NCBI GenBank assembly: GCA_015501585.1 | Contig: JADNRY010000088.1 | Span: forward strand, 157,100-221,099 | Length of the DNA: 64,000 nt | Source of the DNA: Rhodocollybia butyracea | Taxonomy: Eukaryota; Basidiomycota; Agaricomycetes; Agaricales; Omphalotaceae | Direction: 5' to 3' | In this document: positions 11,633 through 21,775 of the stretch, one piece after another | Layout: each line of letters opens with the position of its first letter | Position numbering within the stretch: the first letter of the stretch is position 1 | Program-made: the position numbers and the translations under genes | The notes under the pieces: generated by a model | Told to the model about the DNA's origin: nothing | The model's database searches: none | The model's input: only the letters and a program-made list of their open reading frames with translations

Positions 11633-11839
11633 TCAGAGCACTTGGGGAATAGTCTCGAGAATCCAGACTATCTACAAAGGTGCTTGGGGAGATTGAGGAA
11701 CATTGAGAAACTGCTTGAGCGCGGGTTATATACCAGAATCTTCGTTGGAATTCCTGAAGGAGTTACCTACTATCAGGATCCAATAGGATGTTGGTTGCCA
11801 TCTAGTAATGCGTGCAATTCACGCAGAAATTTACCAGTA

Positions 11840-12345
11840 ATTTATTTTTTGGTATAGTACCTGTGTTTAACAGTCGGACAAGCACCAGGAAGCTGAAGCG
11901 CTGAGGAAGGGCGTAAGCCATTTGCGGAGCACTGAGCCTGTACCGTGTATAAGAACAACCATAAGTGCCAGATGATAGAAGAACGGCAAGTGTATTCTGA
12001 TTTCGCTTGGGGTTTATTCGGCCCACTTTTCCAAGATGATGAATGTGGAAGTTGGTATGTTGAGAGTGTGGGTAAGATAGGAACATTCAGAGGTAATAAT
12101 AACTCTTGTCCAGCTGTGCCTTACAATTCGGAAGCACTGGTCGAGTGTCTAAACCGAATTCAAACTTTTCCCTCTCATCGACCATCGACTTTGGACATGG
12201 TCGGTTTGCTCATTGTCCCCGGCCCAGGAGCTTCTATGAAGGATGCTGATGGGAAGGTCGGAATACTGCTATAGGATGAAGGAAAGGGCTCTAGGGAACA
12301 GGGTGAAGATACGTTGTAGTGCTTCTCAGTTCTCTAGCATGCGCT
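11840..12345. other. Degenerate stretch, partly duplicated
   Basis: A 109-codon plus-strand frame ends at 12274 but matches nothing I recognise. Around 12250-12320 there is a diverged partial copy of the repeat found at 12565-12640 (GGGATACTG.TATA.GATG.AG, then a TGCTTC..TAGCA block), so this stretch seems to be decayed duplicated DNA. Confidence 0.4.
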
Positions 12346-12665
12346 TATTCTTCATTTGTCTTTGGAAAATGGGTGTATGTCTTTCTTCTGTCTTCAGCAC
12401 ATTGCAACATACTTGTTTCCTTCCCAGATTCTGTGTCTTTTTTGGTGTTCGGAGTTGAATATTGAATCATTGTCGAAACAGCTTTGCCTCCCCCAGTTCT
12501 CTGACTGTTTCTCCTTGGACGTCTGGACACCTACTCTGCAGCCCTGAACTGACTAGAAAGGGAAGGGTTGGGATACTGTTATATAGGATGGAGGAGAGAA
12601 CATTACGTTGTGCTTCACTAGCACAGTGCGGCCCTCGTAAACAACAGGGCCATGTCGGGCTTCTA
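12345..12665 (-). repeat. Low-copy repeat R, copy 1 of 3
   Basis: About 320 bp are shared with 18214-18668 and 21340-21769. On the minus strand each copy carries a promoter-like block (TATATAAC in this copy, then CCAACCCTTCCCTTTCTA) followed by an ATG in copies 1 and 2 and a short, similar coding start (residues resembling TP.KA..LGKR.E...LQ.AE). The rest of the parent gene is absent. Copy 1 here is the most diverged coding start. Confidence 0.6.
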
Positions 12666-12835
12666 CGGCGAGAGGCACGCATCGCACAGTAACTCAATAC
12701 TCAATTACTCGTAAATCTGTATCCATATCTTGCAAAGTAACCGTGATTTGTGAACATCATTTCAGCTATAATATTTGTAACCCGCAATTGTAGCAGGTTT
12801 TTCCTTCGGTTTCCGTTACGGACCTTCCTTTGGTT

Positions 12836-13685
12836 TCATACCTTCCGGTTCAAGCTCTTCGCTTGAAGAATCAGCGACTCCTCCATCACGACAAATCTCT
12901 GGACGATGACTTGGTAGTCAATGGCTTTCAGCAACAGCTCCCAAGGTAAGCGGCACAGTGGACTCTGATTTGGTACCCGGAAGGCTCGTGATGGTCGCTT
13001 TATTCTCGTCAAGTGCCTCCAAAAACTTGGTTCTACCAAAGGTTGGGGACATTCAAGAGATAAGGTCTTCTGATTCTTCTTGAACAAATCGACCATGGAG
13101 AATTCTGCGTCAGGTGTAGCATGGACGGAACTTTTGATATGAAGGTCAACAAGTGCAGTAGTGGCAGCCTGCATTTGGAGCGGATGTAGCAACATCCTCT
13201 TTGACCGGAGTCGCATCAGGGAGTCGCATCGGGGAAGCTGATTTCCGTCGTCCAAGTGCTAGGAATCAACGCGACCGCCGGGAGTAGCCAGGTTGCACTG
13301 AGTATAACGCGGTAGCCACTGCGCCTTTGGCGATATCTCGCTCGTTCAAAACATTCATCACTGGAGGCGGTAGGAATCTTAATGGGTCATGAATACATGC
13401 AATGAAAGGGCAAGAGATATAGTTCAACTTTCGTGCGATAGCCCCACCAAGTAGCCTCGATAGATATCTTCGTTGTTGTAGATGGCAGCCATACATTCTT
13501 AACAGTAGTAGTTGGAGCACTGGGAGTTGTGGGAGAAATAAGAGAGCTGTTCGAGAGTGGAGTAACTGGACTGTTTTTCTGAAAAGGCCACCGTCTCTAA
13601 GCGGCGGTATGTATTGCGTTAGTCCACAAACAGATGAGAAATTCAAGCTTTGAACTTCGAGATGATGTCTTTTGTCAGCAGGCAT
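12836..13685 (-). other. Two collinear minus-strand frames, no recognised family
   Basis: Open frames of about 139 codons lie at 13266-13685 and 12836-13255. Only the first begins with ATG. In another frame an acidic, low-complexity tail (DSSSEELEPEGMKPKEG) can be read. I cannot connect these into a gene with good splice sites, and I know no matching domain, so this may be a decayed gene. Confidence 0.3.
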
Positions 13686-13754
13686 GTTTTCAAAAGACTA
13701 CATAGTGTGCTAGGAATTTCAGGGTATGCGTTACCCTCTATGAAGTAGTAGGTC

Positions 13755-13935
13755 AATTATCAACCTGACATTTCACCCTAAGTCTGGCTGAATATTAACC
13801 TGGATAAGGATGATTTGCAACCTATCACTAACCTAAGTCTGCTCTTCTAAGTAACCTAATTTCAGCAAATTCAACCTACCAACCTAGGGCACCGCTGATT
13901 TTAACTCTATTTCAGGTTACTTATCAACCTACTCT
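13755..13935. repeat. Cluster of degenerate AACCT motifs
   Basis: The pentamer AACCT or its complement AGGTT occurs about ten times in 180 bp, often as CAACCTA or TAACCTA, at irregular spacing. This is not the fungal telomere repeat (CCCTAA). It could be an old minisatellite or a binding-site array. Confidence 0.45.
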
Positions 13936-14524
13936 ACCTTCATAGCCGCGGTACCGTTCCAAGGCGACGGTTTTAAACATGGATTTTGCAAACCTTCTAT
14001 TGGTTAAGAGGCGGTTGCGCTGGAATACGTCAAGGCAATATTACTTGACAAGTACCGTAGCTAGCCTTTACGGAGTTGTACCTTGTTGTACTGTGTACAA
14101 TATATATACATATAGAATCGGGCCCAAATCAGGCCCTCAGGTGGAGAACTGTTGATTTCTAATGTACATCCCGACGTTTCAACTGAAATAACAAAGTCTT
14201 CCGACTTGAAGGTAACCAATCCGATAGTAGCCTCATGCACTGGGACAGTGCATTGGTATCTTCGGAGTCCGAACAAGTAGGTGCTTCGGAGGCTGAGGAT
14301 ACACCGATAAAGTCTGCCCAAACCTGCCCAAACAATTTGTTTGTTTTCTTTCAGTTTCATGCTGCAGTAAATCAGGATATATGTAGTAGATAACAGCCCG
14401 TGGATTTAATTTAGGACTCCCCGATGCTGTGTTATTTAAGGTTGTCCAGATTTTTGTCAACTGTAAATCTCATGACCATCCCTGAAGCTATTGATTCCCA
14501 CCACCATTTACCGCAATGAGTTTA

Positions 14525-14614
14525 GTACTTGGTTCACTCGTTGTACTTGGTTCACTCGTTGTACTTGGTTCACTCGTTGTACTTGGTTCACTCGTTGTAC
14601 TTGGTTCACTCGTT
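14525..14614 (+). repeat. Five tandem copies of an 18-bp unit
   Basis: The unit GTACTTGGTTCACTCGTT is repeated five times without change, 20 bp upstream of the DUF6533 copy A start codon. The paralogue at 19218 has a single unit with a 2-bp insertion, so the array expanded in copy A only. Confidence 0.9.
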
Positions 14615-14949
14615 CCTCAAGGCTACTTAGATAATGAACCTCCAAGCCGGGGCTTCAGGTGAGTTAACGGCCGATCGAGGAACTACCACCCACTAAACAC
14701 TCCATTCAAGTATTAGGACTGGTGGTCACAGGATGTGATATTGCTTTTACCTGGCGAATGGAGGTGCAATACTATATATGGAGGTGAGCGGGCGAATGTT
14801 CATCAACGTTGACATTAACCTCGGTTCCACCTTCAGAAAACCTTTACGCATAACATTTGTGCGATGTCTTTTCGTTTTAATGCGATATCTCCCGATCGCA
14901 ATCCATATGTAAGTAGAACAGTCGCTCCCTGGGGTTGAGGACAACCCGC

Positions 14950-15177
14950 TGTGAGCGATAGGTCCAGAAGCGATAATAAGCAAAAGCTTATCAGACAGAA
15001 TTTAGGGGGGTGCGGAAACGGGGGGCGCAAACGATCCCCTTTATTCTAAGTACGGTGGCTAATATATATAGGTTAATCAATAACAAATACAGTAAAGTAC
15101 GGGGCAGCGGGTAACATGACCAGGGGGCAGCTGAGACCCGAAACAACAACCGTCGGACCGGCGGTCCACCTTCAACA
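14950..15177 (-). repeat. TRIM LTR, left (3' LTR of the element)
   Basis: This is a 228-bp LTR with short inverted ends TGT...ACA. On the minus strand it holds an AATAAA-like polyadenylation signal (agAATAAAgg). Confidence 0.9.
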
Positions 15178-15539
15178 CTCCCACTTGTGAGGTCAAAGCA
15201 CACAGGACAAAAGTAAATAAACAATGAGACAGAAACAGTCCAAGATAAATAAATGAGAGAGAACATACAAAAAGGCTCCCACAACTTCAAGAACCAGGTG
15301 GGGGGTGGCAACAGACATCAACACCAATATCTTCAACATCTCCAATAACCAAAACTCTCTCTCTCAACACACGGCAACAACTTCTTCTTCCAATTCCCAA
15401 ACAAGTCCTCAGACTGATTATCCAAGTTCAACATAATGTCATTTGAGTCCTGGCAAGTATCTGGCATTTCGGCGAAACTCCCACAGGAGTCGGTAACGGT
15501 GTGGCAATAAACAGCTTCCCTCGAGAAGAGTCGGTAAAC

Positions 15540-15735
15540 AACCAATCGGCTTCCCACAGGAAGGGTCGGTAACGTGGCGGTCGGCTTCCCACAGGAAGGG
15601 TCGGTAACATGGCGGTCGGCTTCCCACAGGAAGAGTCGGTAACACAGGCAGTCGGCTTCCCACACTGGGAAGAGTCGGTATCCTCGCAGGGATATAACAT
15701 GGCAAACTGCTTCCCACAGGAAGAGTTGGGTTCGG
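15540..15735. repeat. Minisatellite inside the TRIM
   Basis: A ~40-50 bp unit containing CGGCTTCCCACAGGAAG.GTCGGTAAC is repeated about four times with small changes, and partial units continue on both sides. It explains the apparent open frames in this part, which are not genes. Confidence 0.8.
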
Positions 15736-15991
15736 GCACAACAGTGCGGCGGTGGCAATAAGAGGATTCGGGCACAACAGGTGCAGTAGCAGGATGGCAG
15801 GGGTACATGTGCAATGGCAATGACAACACAAGGGTGCAGTTATGATGGGAGTCGGACACAGCAAGGACAGCAGCGGATAGGATGGGTGATACAGCAAATG
15901 GTCTGGATGACTCGGGTCTCCTCAGAGACAGTCAGAGACAGCAGCGAATCGATATGCAGCAGCTGGCAAGGCCAGGGCGGGGACCATAACC

Positions 15992-16220
15992 TGTGAGCGA
16001 TAGGTCCAGAAGCGATAATAAGCAAAAGCTTATCAGACAGAATTTAGGGGGGCGCGGAAACGGGGGGCGCAAACGATCCCCTTTATTCTAAGTACGGTGG
16101 CTAATATATATAGGTTAATCAATAACAAATACGGTAAAGTACGGGGCAGCGGGTAACATGACCGGGGGGGCAGCTGAGACCCGAAACAACAACCGTCGGA
16201 CCGGCGGTCCACCTTCAACA
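15992..16220 (-). repeat. TRIM LTR, right (5' LTR of the element)
   Basis: This 229-bp copy of the left LTR has only a few differences, for example in the G runs. It is followed directly by the target duplicate cccgc. Confidence 0.9.
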
Positions 16221-17810
16221 CCCGCATTAATTAAAAATCTAGTATCTACTTGATTTTCGCCAGTATATGGATAAACGGTGTTGGGCGAGTACCAGAAGAA
16301 CATTGCAAGAGTATCGCGATTTTCCGCGTTCTCGCAGGCTCTAGCATGCTCTTGTTACTCGATTTGGTTCTTATGCTTCGAGGTCCGTCCAAAAACCAGC
16401 CGTAAACAAGCTTCGTGGCTTCCGTCTTGTTCTGATTCTTAAATTTTTTAGTCTTTGCCCTATACGACCAAAGCCGATTAATAGGCGTATTTCTTTTGTC
16501 CTTGCTTGTGATAAGAATTGCTTCATCGGTCTATACCTTCCAGGATCACCTACTATTGAGATTCCCAGAAGAAATTAAGTTTCCCAACTACTATTGCATC
16601 GCTGAAATCAGTTTCAAAGATGCTCCAGGGAATCCACTCTTGATGTTCATGTCCGTCTCTACATATATATTATTCAACGTTTCACTAATGACTCCAACAA
16701 TACTTATTACTAGATACGGGGAACTGATCACTCAGTCAGTGATCATTGCCCTAGCTATGAAGCGCACCGTCTGGGACCTTCACCAGTATTCCTACTCTCT
16801 GTTTTCCGTGCTCAACAGAGATGGTTTGGTAGTATTCTGCGCCGTCAGTGGTAACACACCAATCTACTCATCGCCAGAACGCATATACTCACATATTACT
16901 ATCAGTGGCGATGGTTGCAACAGGCGTAGCATCAATGAAGGAAGGAGCAGGGTGTTTTCGTATTTCCGTGAGTTGTGCGCTTGTTGGGGACTCGATTCGG
17001 TCACCACTGAAAACTTCTACTAACAGGCTGTTCATATCATTAATCTCTGCTGTGGTATGTGGTTACTGACGCCGCGCGCGCTACTTTATATTCAACACAT
17101 CTATAGGGGTGCCACACCATTCTCAACCTGCAAAAGCTGGAGTTCACAGGTGCAAGTTCGAACTCATCTGAGCGCAAGGGAGACCTAGAGCTTACTATCA
17201 TCGAAAATGTGGATATAACAGAATGGGATGTACCATGGGATACAAGCACCTTTCAAATAGTCGAGCATGATACCCCTATCCATATATATGTATGAGGAGC
17301 TGGAGAATAATTTAGCGTCGGTATGGAATGAGGTTTGGTATTTATCGTGGTGTTTAAAGCAAGGGAATGGAGTGGAGAATGCGAGTTCATTAAACTAGCT
17401 ATGCGCTTTTCGTCATCCAGAGTATTCGTAACCTCACTGCCCATCACTCATCCACATGTTCCCGGGGTGACCCTAGGATATGTAGGTTTGTAGACAGCCT
17501 CCGAGCCTCGTCGAGTGTCAAGAATGTTTAAAAACGAGTGTCGAGCGTGTAATCTTGCGATGTGTCGTGGTTCTCCCAGGCACTATCTCATCTCATCTGA
17601 ATTGGGCAGCGCTTTTTGCTGGCGCAAACCGTTGATACCTATCGATGGTGCTCTGCACCCATTTACACTGCCTGCCTGTAAACAAACTTATAAAGTGGGC
17701 CTACTAGGGCTTGGTTTGCTCTCTAGCCATTGAACAAACAGGAAACCTTTCGGTACGTTTGAGTCAAGATGCTGCCTATGCTGCCAAACTCACCCATTGA
17801 AAAAGTATTC

Positions 17811-18141
17811 ATGTGATTCCTTCAAACCACCGGTACAGACCCGAAGCTCGTCTACTTTGGGGACGAGCAGAAGATACCAAAATATGCGATCCTCTCGCAC
17901 GTATGGGGAGACGGGGAAGTGGGGTTCCAAGATATGCAGGATCCATTGAAGAGAAAGGGCATATGGCAAAGGGTGGTCCAAGATTGTGGGAGCATGCAAG
18001 CTGGCGTGCAGCGATGATTGGGAGTACATCTGGATTGACACCTGCTCGGTGCTGCATTAATAAACCGAGCAGTGCCGAGCTCTCAGAGGCCATCGACTCG
18101 ATGTACAGATACTACCGCGGGGCAGAAGTTTGCTACGCCTG
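17811..18141 (+). pseudogene. HET-domain (heterokaryon incompatibility) pseudogene fragment
   Basis: Three frames together give the start of a HET domain. Frame 1 reads KLVYFGDEQKIPKYAILSHV then WGDGEVGFQDMQ; frame 2 reads DWEYIWIDTCSV; frame 3 reads INKPSSAELSEAIDSMYRYY then RGAEVCYA. These correspond to the family blocks YAILSHTWG, WIDTCCID and SSAELSEAINSMY..Y..A..CYAYL. Codon 2 is TGA where the family has TGG (M-W), and frameshifts occur near 18014 and 18058. The fragment ends abruptly after CYA, where repeat copy R2 begins soon after. HET proteins trigger cell death on fusion of incompatible strains. This remnant cannot work. Confidence 0.85.
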
Positions 18142-18213
18142 ACGGATATGCGAAGTGACGGTCTCAGTAGGAAAGGGCATGACTAGTATGCCTCTCAGTT
18201 AGGCTCTAATACG

Positions 18214-18668
18214 CGCTTATTTATTCTCCATTTGTCTTTGTAAAATGGACTGATGTCTTTCTTCTGTTTCAGCACATTGCAACAGACTCGCTTCACCTCG
18301 CTTCCCCAAATTCCGCGCCTTTCTTGATGTCTCGAGTTCAACCATTGTCGAAACGGGTCTTGCCTCTCCCTGTTCTCTGACTGTTCTCCTTGGACACCTA
18401 CTCCGTTCACGGCCCTGAACCGATTAGAAAGGGAAGGGTTGGGATATGAACGAGAGAACAATAGGAAGATAGGCCGGTGTGCTTCACTATCATGCGGGCC
18501 TCGTAAACGATTAGGTCATGTCGAGTTTCTATGTTGCGTGTTTTTGGCGAGAAGTGTGGAGGTGCTTTAACAACGAATCGTCATATATCACTAGAATAGA
18601 GTTGTACAGTATGTATGTAGACTGGTAAATGCATAAAGTATATTTGACGATGCTATGTAGGTACCGGG
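18214..18668 (-). repeat. Low-copy repeat R, copy 2 of 3
   Basis: This copy is homologous to 12345-12665 and, over its full length, to 21340-21769. The right edge stops a few bases before duplication unit B. The minus strand carries an ATG followed by VELETSRKARNLGKRGEASL. Confidence 0.7.
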
Positions 18669-18673
18669 GACGT

Positions 18674-20915
18674 CGAACCTTCTATTGGTTAAGAGGCGGT
18701 TGCGCTGCATTCCAGAACACGTCAAGACAATACTCGACAAGTACCGTAGCTAGCCTTTACGGAGTTGTACCTAGTTGTACTGTGTACAATATATATACAT
18801 ATAGAATCGGGCCCTCAGGTGGAGAGCTGTTGATTTCTAATGTACATGTATGTATCCACCCCGACGTTTCAACTGAAATAACAAAGTCTTCCGACTTGAA
18901 GGTAACCAATCCGATAGTAGCCTCATACAGGACAGTGCATTGGTATCTTCAGAGTCCGAACAAGTAGGGTGCTTCGGAGGCTGAGGATACATCGACAAAG
19001 TCTATCCTCTGCCCAGGCAACCCGTTTATTTTCTTCCAGTTTCATGCTGCAGTAAAACAGGATATAGTAGATAACATGCAGCCCGTAGATTTAATTTAGG
19101 TCTCCCTGATGCTGTGTTATTTAAGAGTATTTAAGGTTGTCCAGATTTTTGTCAACTGTAAATCCCATGACCATCCCTGAAGCTATTGACTCCCAGCTAC
19201 TATTTACCGCGATGAGTTTAGTACTTGGTTCACACTCGTTCCTCGAGACGACTTAGATGATGAACCTCCAAGCCGGGGCTTCAGGTGAGTTAACGGCCGA
19301 TCGAGGAACTACCACCCACTAAACACTCCATTCAAGTATTAGGACTGGTGGTCACAGGATGTGATATTGCTTTTACCTGGCGGATGGAGGTGCAAAATCA
19401 TATATGGAGGTGAACGGCGAATGTTCATCAACGTTGAAACGTTGACATTAACCTCCATTTTCAGGAAACCTTTACGCATAACATTTGTGCGATGTCTTTT
19501 CGTCATAATGCGATATCTCCCGATAGCAATCCATATGTAAGCAGAACAATCGCTCCCTGAGGTTGAGGACAACTCACATTAATTAGAATTCTAGTATCTA
19601 CTTGATTTTCGCCAGTATATGGACAAACGGTGTTGGGAAAGTACCAGAAGAACATTGCAAGAGTATCGCGACTTTCCGCGCTCTCGCCGGCTCCAGCATG
19701 CTCTTGTCACTCGATCTGGTTCTTATACTTCGAGGTCTGTCCAAAAGTAAACAAGCTTCGCGGCCTCTGTCTTGTTCTGATTCTTAATTTTTTAGTCTTC
19801 GCCCTATACGACCGAAGCCGATTGATAGGCGTATTTCTTTTGTCCTTGCTTGTGATAAGAATTGTTTTATCACTATATCATACCTCCCAGGATAACCCAT
19901 TAAGATTCCCAGAGGAGGTTAAGTTTACCAACCACTATTGCATCGCTGAAATCAGTTTCAAAGATGCTCCAGGGAATCCACTCTTGGTGTTCATGTCCGT
20001 CTCTACATATATATTATTCAACGTTTCACTAATGACTCCAACAATACTTATTACTAGATACGGGGAATTGATCACTCAGTCAGTGATCATTGCCCTAGCT
20101 ATGAAGCGCACCGTCTGGGACCTTCGCCAGTATTCCTACTCTCTGTTTTCCGTACTCAACAGAGATGGTTTGGTAGTATTCTGCGCCGTCAGTGGTAACA
20201 TACCAATCTACTCATCGCCAGATCGCATATACTCACATATTATCATCAGTGGCGATGGTTGCAACAGGCGTAGCATCAGTGAAGAAAGGAGCAGGGGGTG
20301 TTTTCGTATTTCCGTGAGTTGTGCGCTTGTTGGGGATTCGATTCGGTCACCACTGAGAACTTCTACTAACAGGCTGTTCATATCGTTAATCTCTGCTGTG
20401 GTATGTTTACTGATGCCGCATGGGCTACTTTATATTCAACACATCTATAGGGGTGCCACACCATTCTCAACCTGCAAAAACTGGAGTTGACAGGTGCAAG
20501 TTCGAACTCATCTGAGCGCAAGGGAGACATAGAGCTTACTACCATCGAAGATGTGGATATAACGGAATGGGATGTGCCATGGGATACTAGCACCTTTCAA
20601 ATAGTCGAGCATAATACCCCTATCCATACGTAGGTAGGAGGAGCTGGAGAATAATTTAGCGTCGGTATGGAAGGAGGTTTGGTGTTTATCGTGGTGTTTA
20701 AAGCAAAGGAATGGAGTGGAGAATGCGATTTTATTAAACTAGCTTAGCGCTTTTCGTCATCCAGAGTATTCGTAACCTGTGCCCATCGTTCATCCACATA
20801 TTCCCGGGGTGATATGTAGGTCTGTAGACAGCCTCCGAGCCTCGTCGAGTGTCAAGAATCTAAAGAAACGAGCGTTGAGCGTGTAATTTTGCGATGTGTT
20901 GTGGTTCTCCCAGGG
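18674..20915 (+). repeat. Segmental duplication, unit B
   Basis: This is the partner of 13988-17580, co-linear throughout and lacking the TRIM. Copy B keeps the intact DUF6533 gene. Confidence 0.85.
19260..20633 (+). CDS. DUF6533 multi-TM protein, intact copy B, 9 exons
   Basis: Exons 19260-19284, 19337-19409, 19465-19536, 19595-19734, 19796-19994, 20058-20194, 20250-20313, 20358-20400 and 20451-20633 join with every phase closed, giving 311 aa. The start ATG followed by AACCTCCA is conserved in all three copies of the window. DUF6533 hallmarks are CDIAFTWR..EVQ..IW near the N-terminus, FVIMRYLPIAIH, LDLVLILRVFALYDRSRLIG, a loop with YCIAEISFKDAP, GELITQSVIIALAMKRTVW, and the terminal SLISAVGCHTILNLQKLE. 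About seven hydrophobic segments are expected. The family is abundant in agaricomycetes and has no known function; receptor or sensor roles are only guesses. Confidence 0.8.
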
Positions 20916-21339
20916 CCTCCGACAAAATCGCTCTTAGCCCACAAGATCCCTCGCCAGCAGGGAACTGGGTACTGATCGTTTCTGTTGACTCTCGTGTGCT
21001 TCAAAACTCTCCTAATCAGTACAAGTCTGAAATCGAAGTTACTAGACGCTGGGAAAGGTCTCACTTGGCACAGTGAGACCCTGTTGGAAAGATGGCCGCT
21101 GTACGAAGTATCTGTATATCATTTTTGCAGTGTTTTAGTGTTTTTTTTTGTAAAAAAAAACATTTTCCCAACTAAGTACGCCAGGCTGAGTGACGAAGGG
21201 CGATGGAGTATTCTCCAGATAAGCAGAACTTCATCCTAATCAGTAGTTAATTAGAGGTGAGAAACAGAAAAGAAACACAATATCCCATACCTGCTGCCAC
21301 CCCATTTTCTCAGTACTTATCAGATATTCCATGTTCACC

Positions 21340-21769
21340 CTCATCCCAACCACACTTCAGCAGATTGCAACGAACTCACTTCATCTCTCTTCCCTAGATT
21401 CTGCGCCTTTCTTGGTGTTTGGAGTTCAACGATTGTCGAAACAGCTCTTGCGTCTCCCAGTTCTAACTTCTCTGCCTGTTTCTCCTTGTACACTTACTCT
21501 GTTCACGGCCCTGAACCGGTTAGAAAGGGAAAGGTTGGGATGCTGTTATATAGAATGGAGGAGAGAACAATAGGCAGATAAACCGTCGTGCTTCACTAGC
21601 ACGCGGCCCTCGTAAGCGACAAGGGCCATGTCGAGCTTCTATGTTGCGTTTTTTGGCCGAGAAGTGTCAAAGTACCAACGAGCGTTCAATTATAATCGTC
21701 ATACCACTAAATAGTAGGTAGGCTGGTAAATTTATAAAGTATATCTGACGATGGTATGTAGGGACCGGG
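21340..21769 (-). repeat. Low-copy repeat R, copy 3 of 3
   Basis: This copy matches 18224-18668 to its end (CTGGTAAAT..ATAAAGTATAT.TGACGATG.TATGTAGG.ACCGGGG). It abuts the 3' end of the beta-glucosidase gene, so the repeat now supplies that gene's downstream flank. The minus-strand start codon is lost (ATC). Confidence 0.65.
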
Positions 21770-21775
21770 GCGCTC

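Larger units (their letters stand above)
14950..16220 (-). mobile_element. TRIM-like non-autonomous LTR retrotransposon
   Basis: Two direct repeats (14950-15177 and 15992-16220) begin TGTGAGCG and end TTCAACA. They enclose only ~814 bp without any reverse transcriptase or other recognisable domain. The 5-bp target duplication cccgc is present on both sides (14945-14949 and 16221-16225). The paralogous intron at 19537-19594 gives the empty site. Read on the minus strand, the internal region opens with GGTTATGGTCCCC, resembling the complement of the initiator tRNA-Met anticodon arm, and a purine tract (aagtgggag) abuts the other LTR. Thus the element is in antisense to the host gene. It must depend on enzymes of an autonomous partner, probably a Copia. 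Confidence 0.9.
14634..17295 (+). pseudogene. DUF6533 multi-TM protein, decaying copy A
   Basis: The gene has the same nine-exon layout as the intact copy at 19260-20633. Exons are 14634-14658, 14711-14783, 14837-14908, 16243-16382, 16452-16650, 16714-16850, from 16906, 17013-17055 and 17107-17295. Family landmarks are visible: FVLMRYLPIAIH, VFALYDQSRLIGVFLL, YGELITQSVIIALAMKRTVW and GCHTILNLQKLE. Intron 3 is stretched to 1.33 kb by a TRIM element. Exon 7 has lost two bases from a G run, and the intron 7 acceptor has changed from GAG to GAA, so the normal message cannot be made. The 5' six exons remain open. Confidence 0.75.
13988..17580 (+). repeat. Segmental duplication, unit A (with TRIM inserted)
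   Basis: This unit aligns with 18674-20915 from the sequence AACCTTCTATTGG at its left end to GTGGTTCTCCCAGG at its right. It includes the whole DUF6533 gene with its promoter and 3' flank. Without the 1.27 kb element and its duplicated 5 bp, the two units are about 2.3 and 2.2 kb long. Confidence 0.85.

Noticed and set aside
13755..13935. Interstitial telomere repeat.
   Set aside because: The word is AACCT/AACCTA without the CCCTAA register, and spacing is irregular.
15540..15735. CRISPR-like array.
   Set aside because: Repeat units run into each other without unique spacers, and the host is a eukaryote.
15333..15897. Overlapping minus-strand frames of 140-150 codons inside the TRIM.
   Set aside because: All are produced by the minisatellite; they repeat the same residues in three frames.
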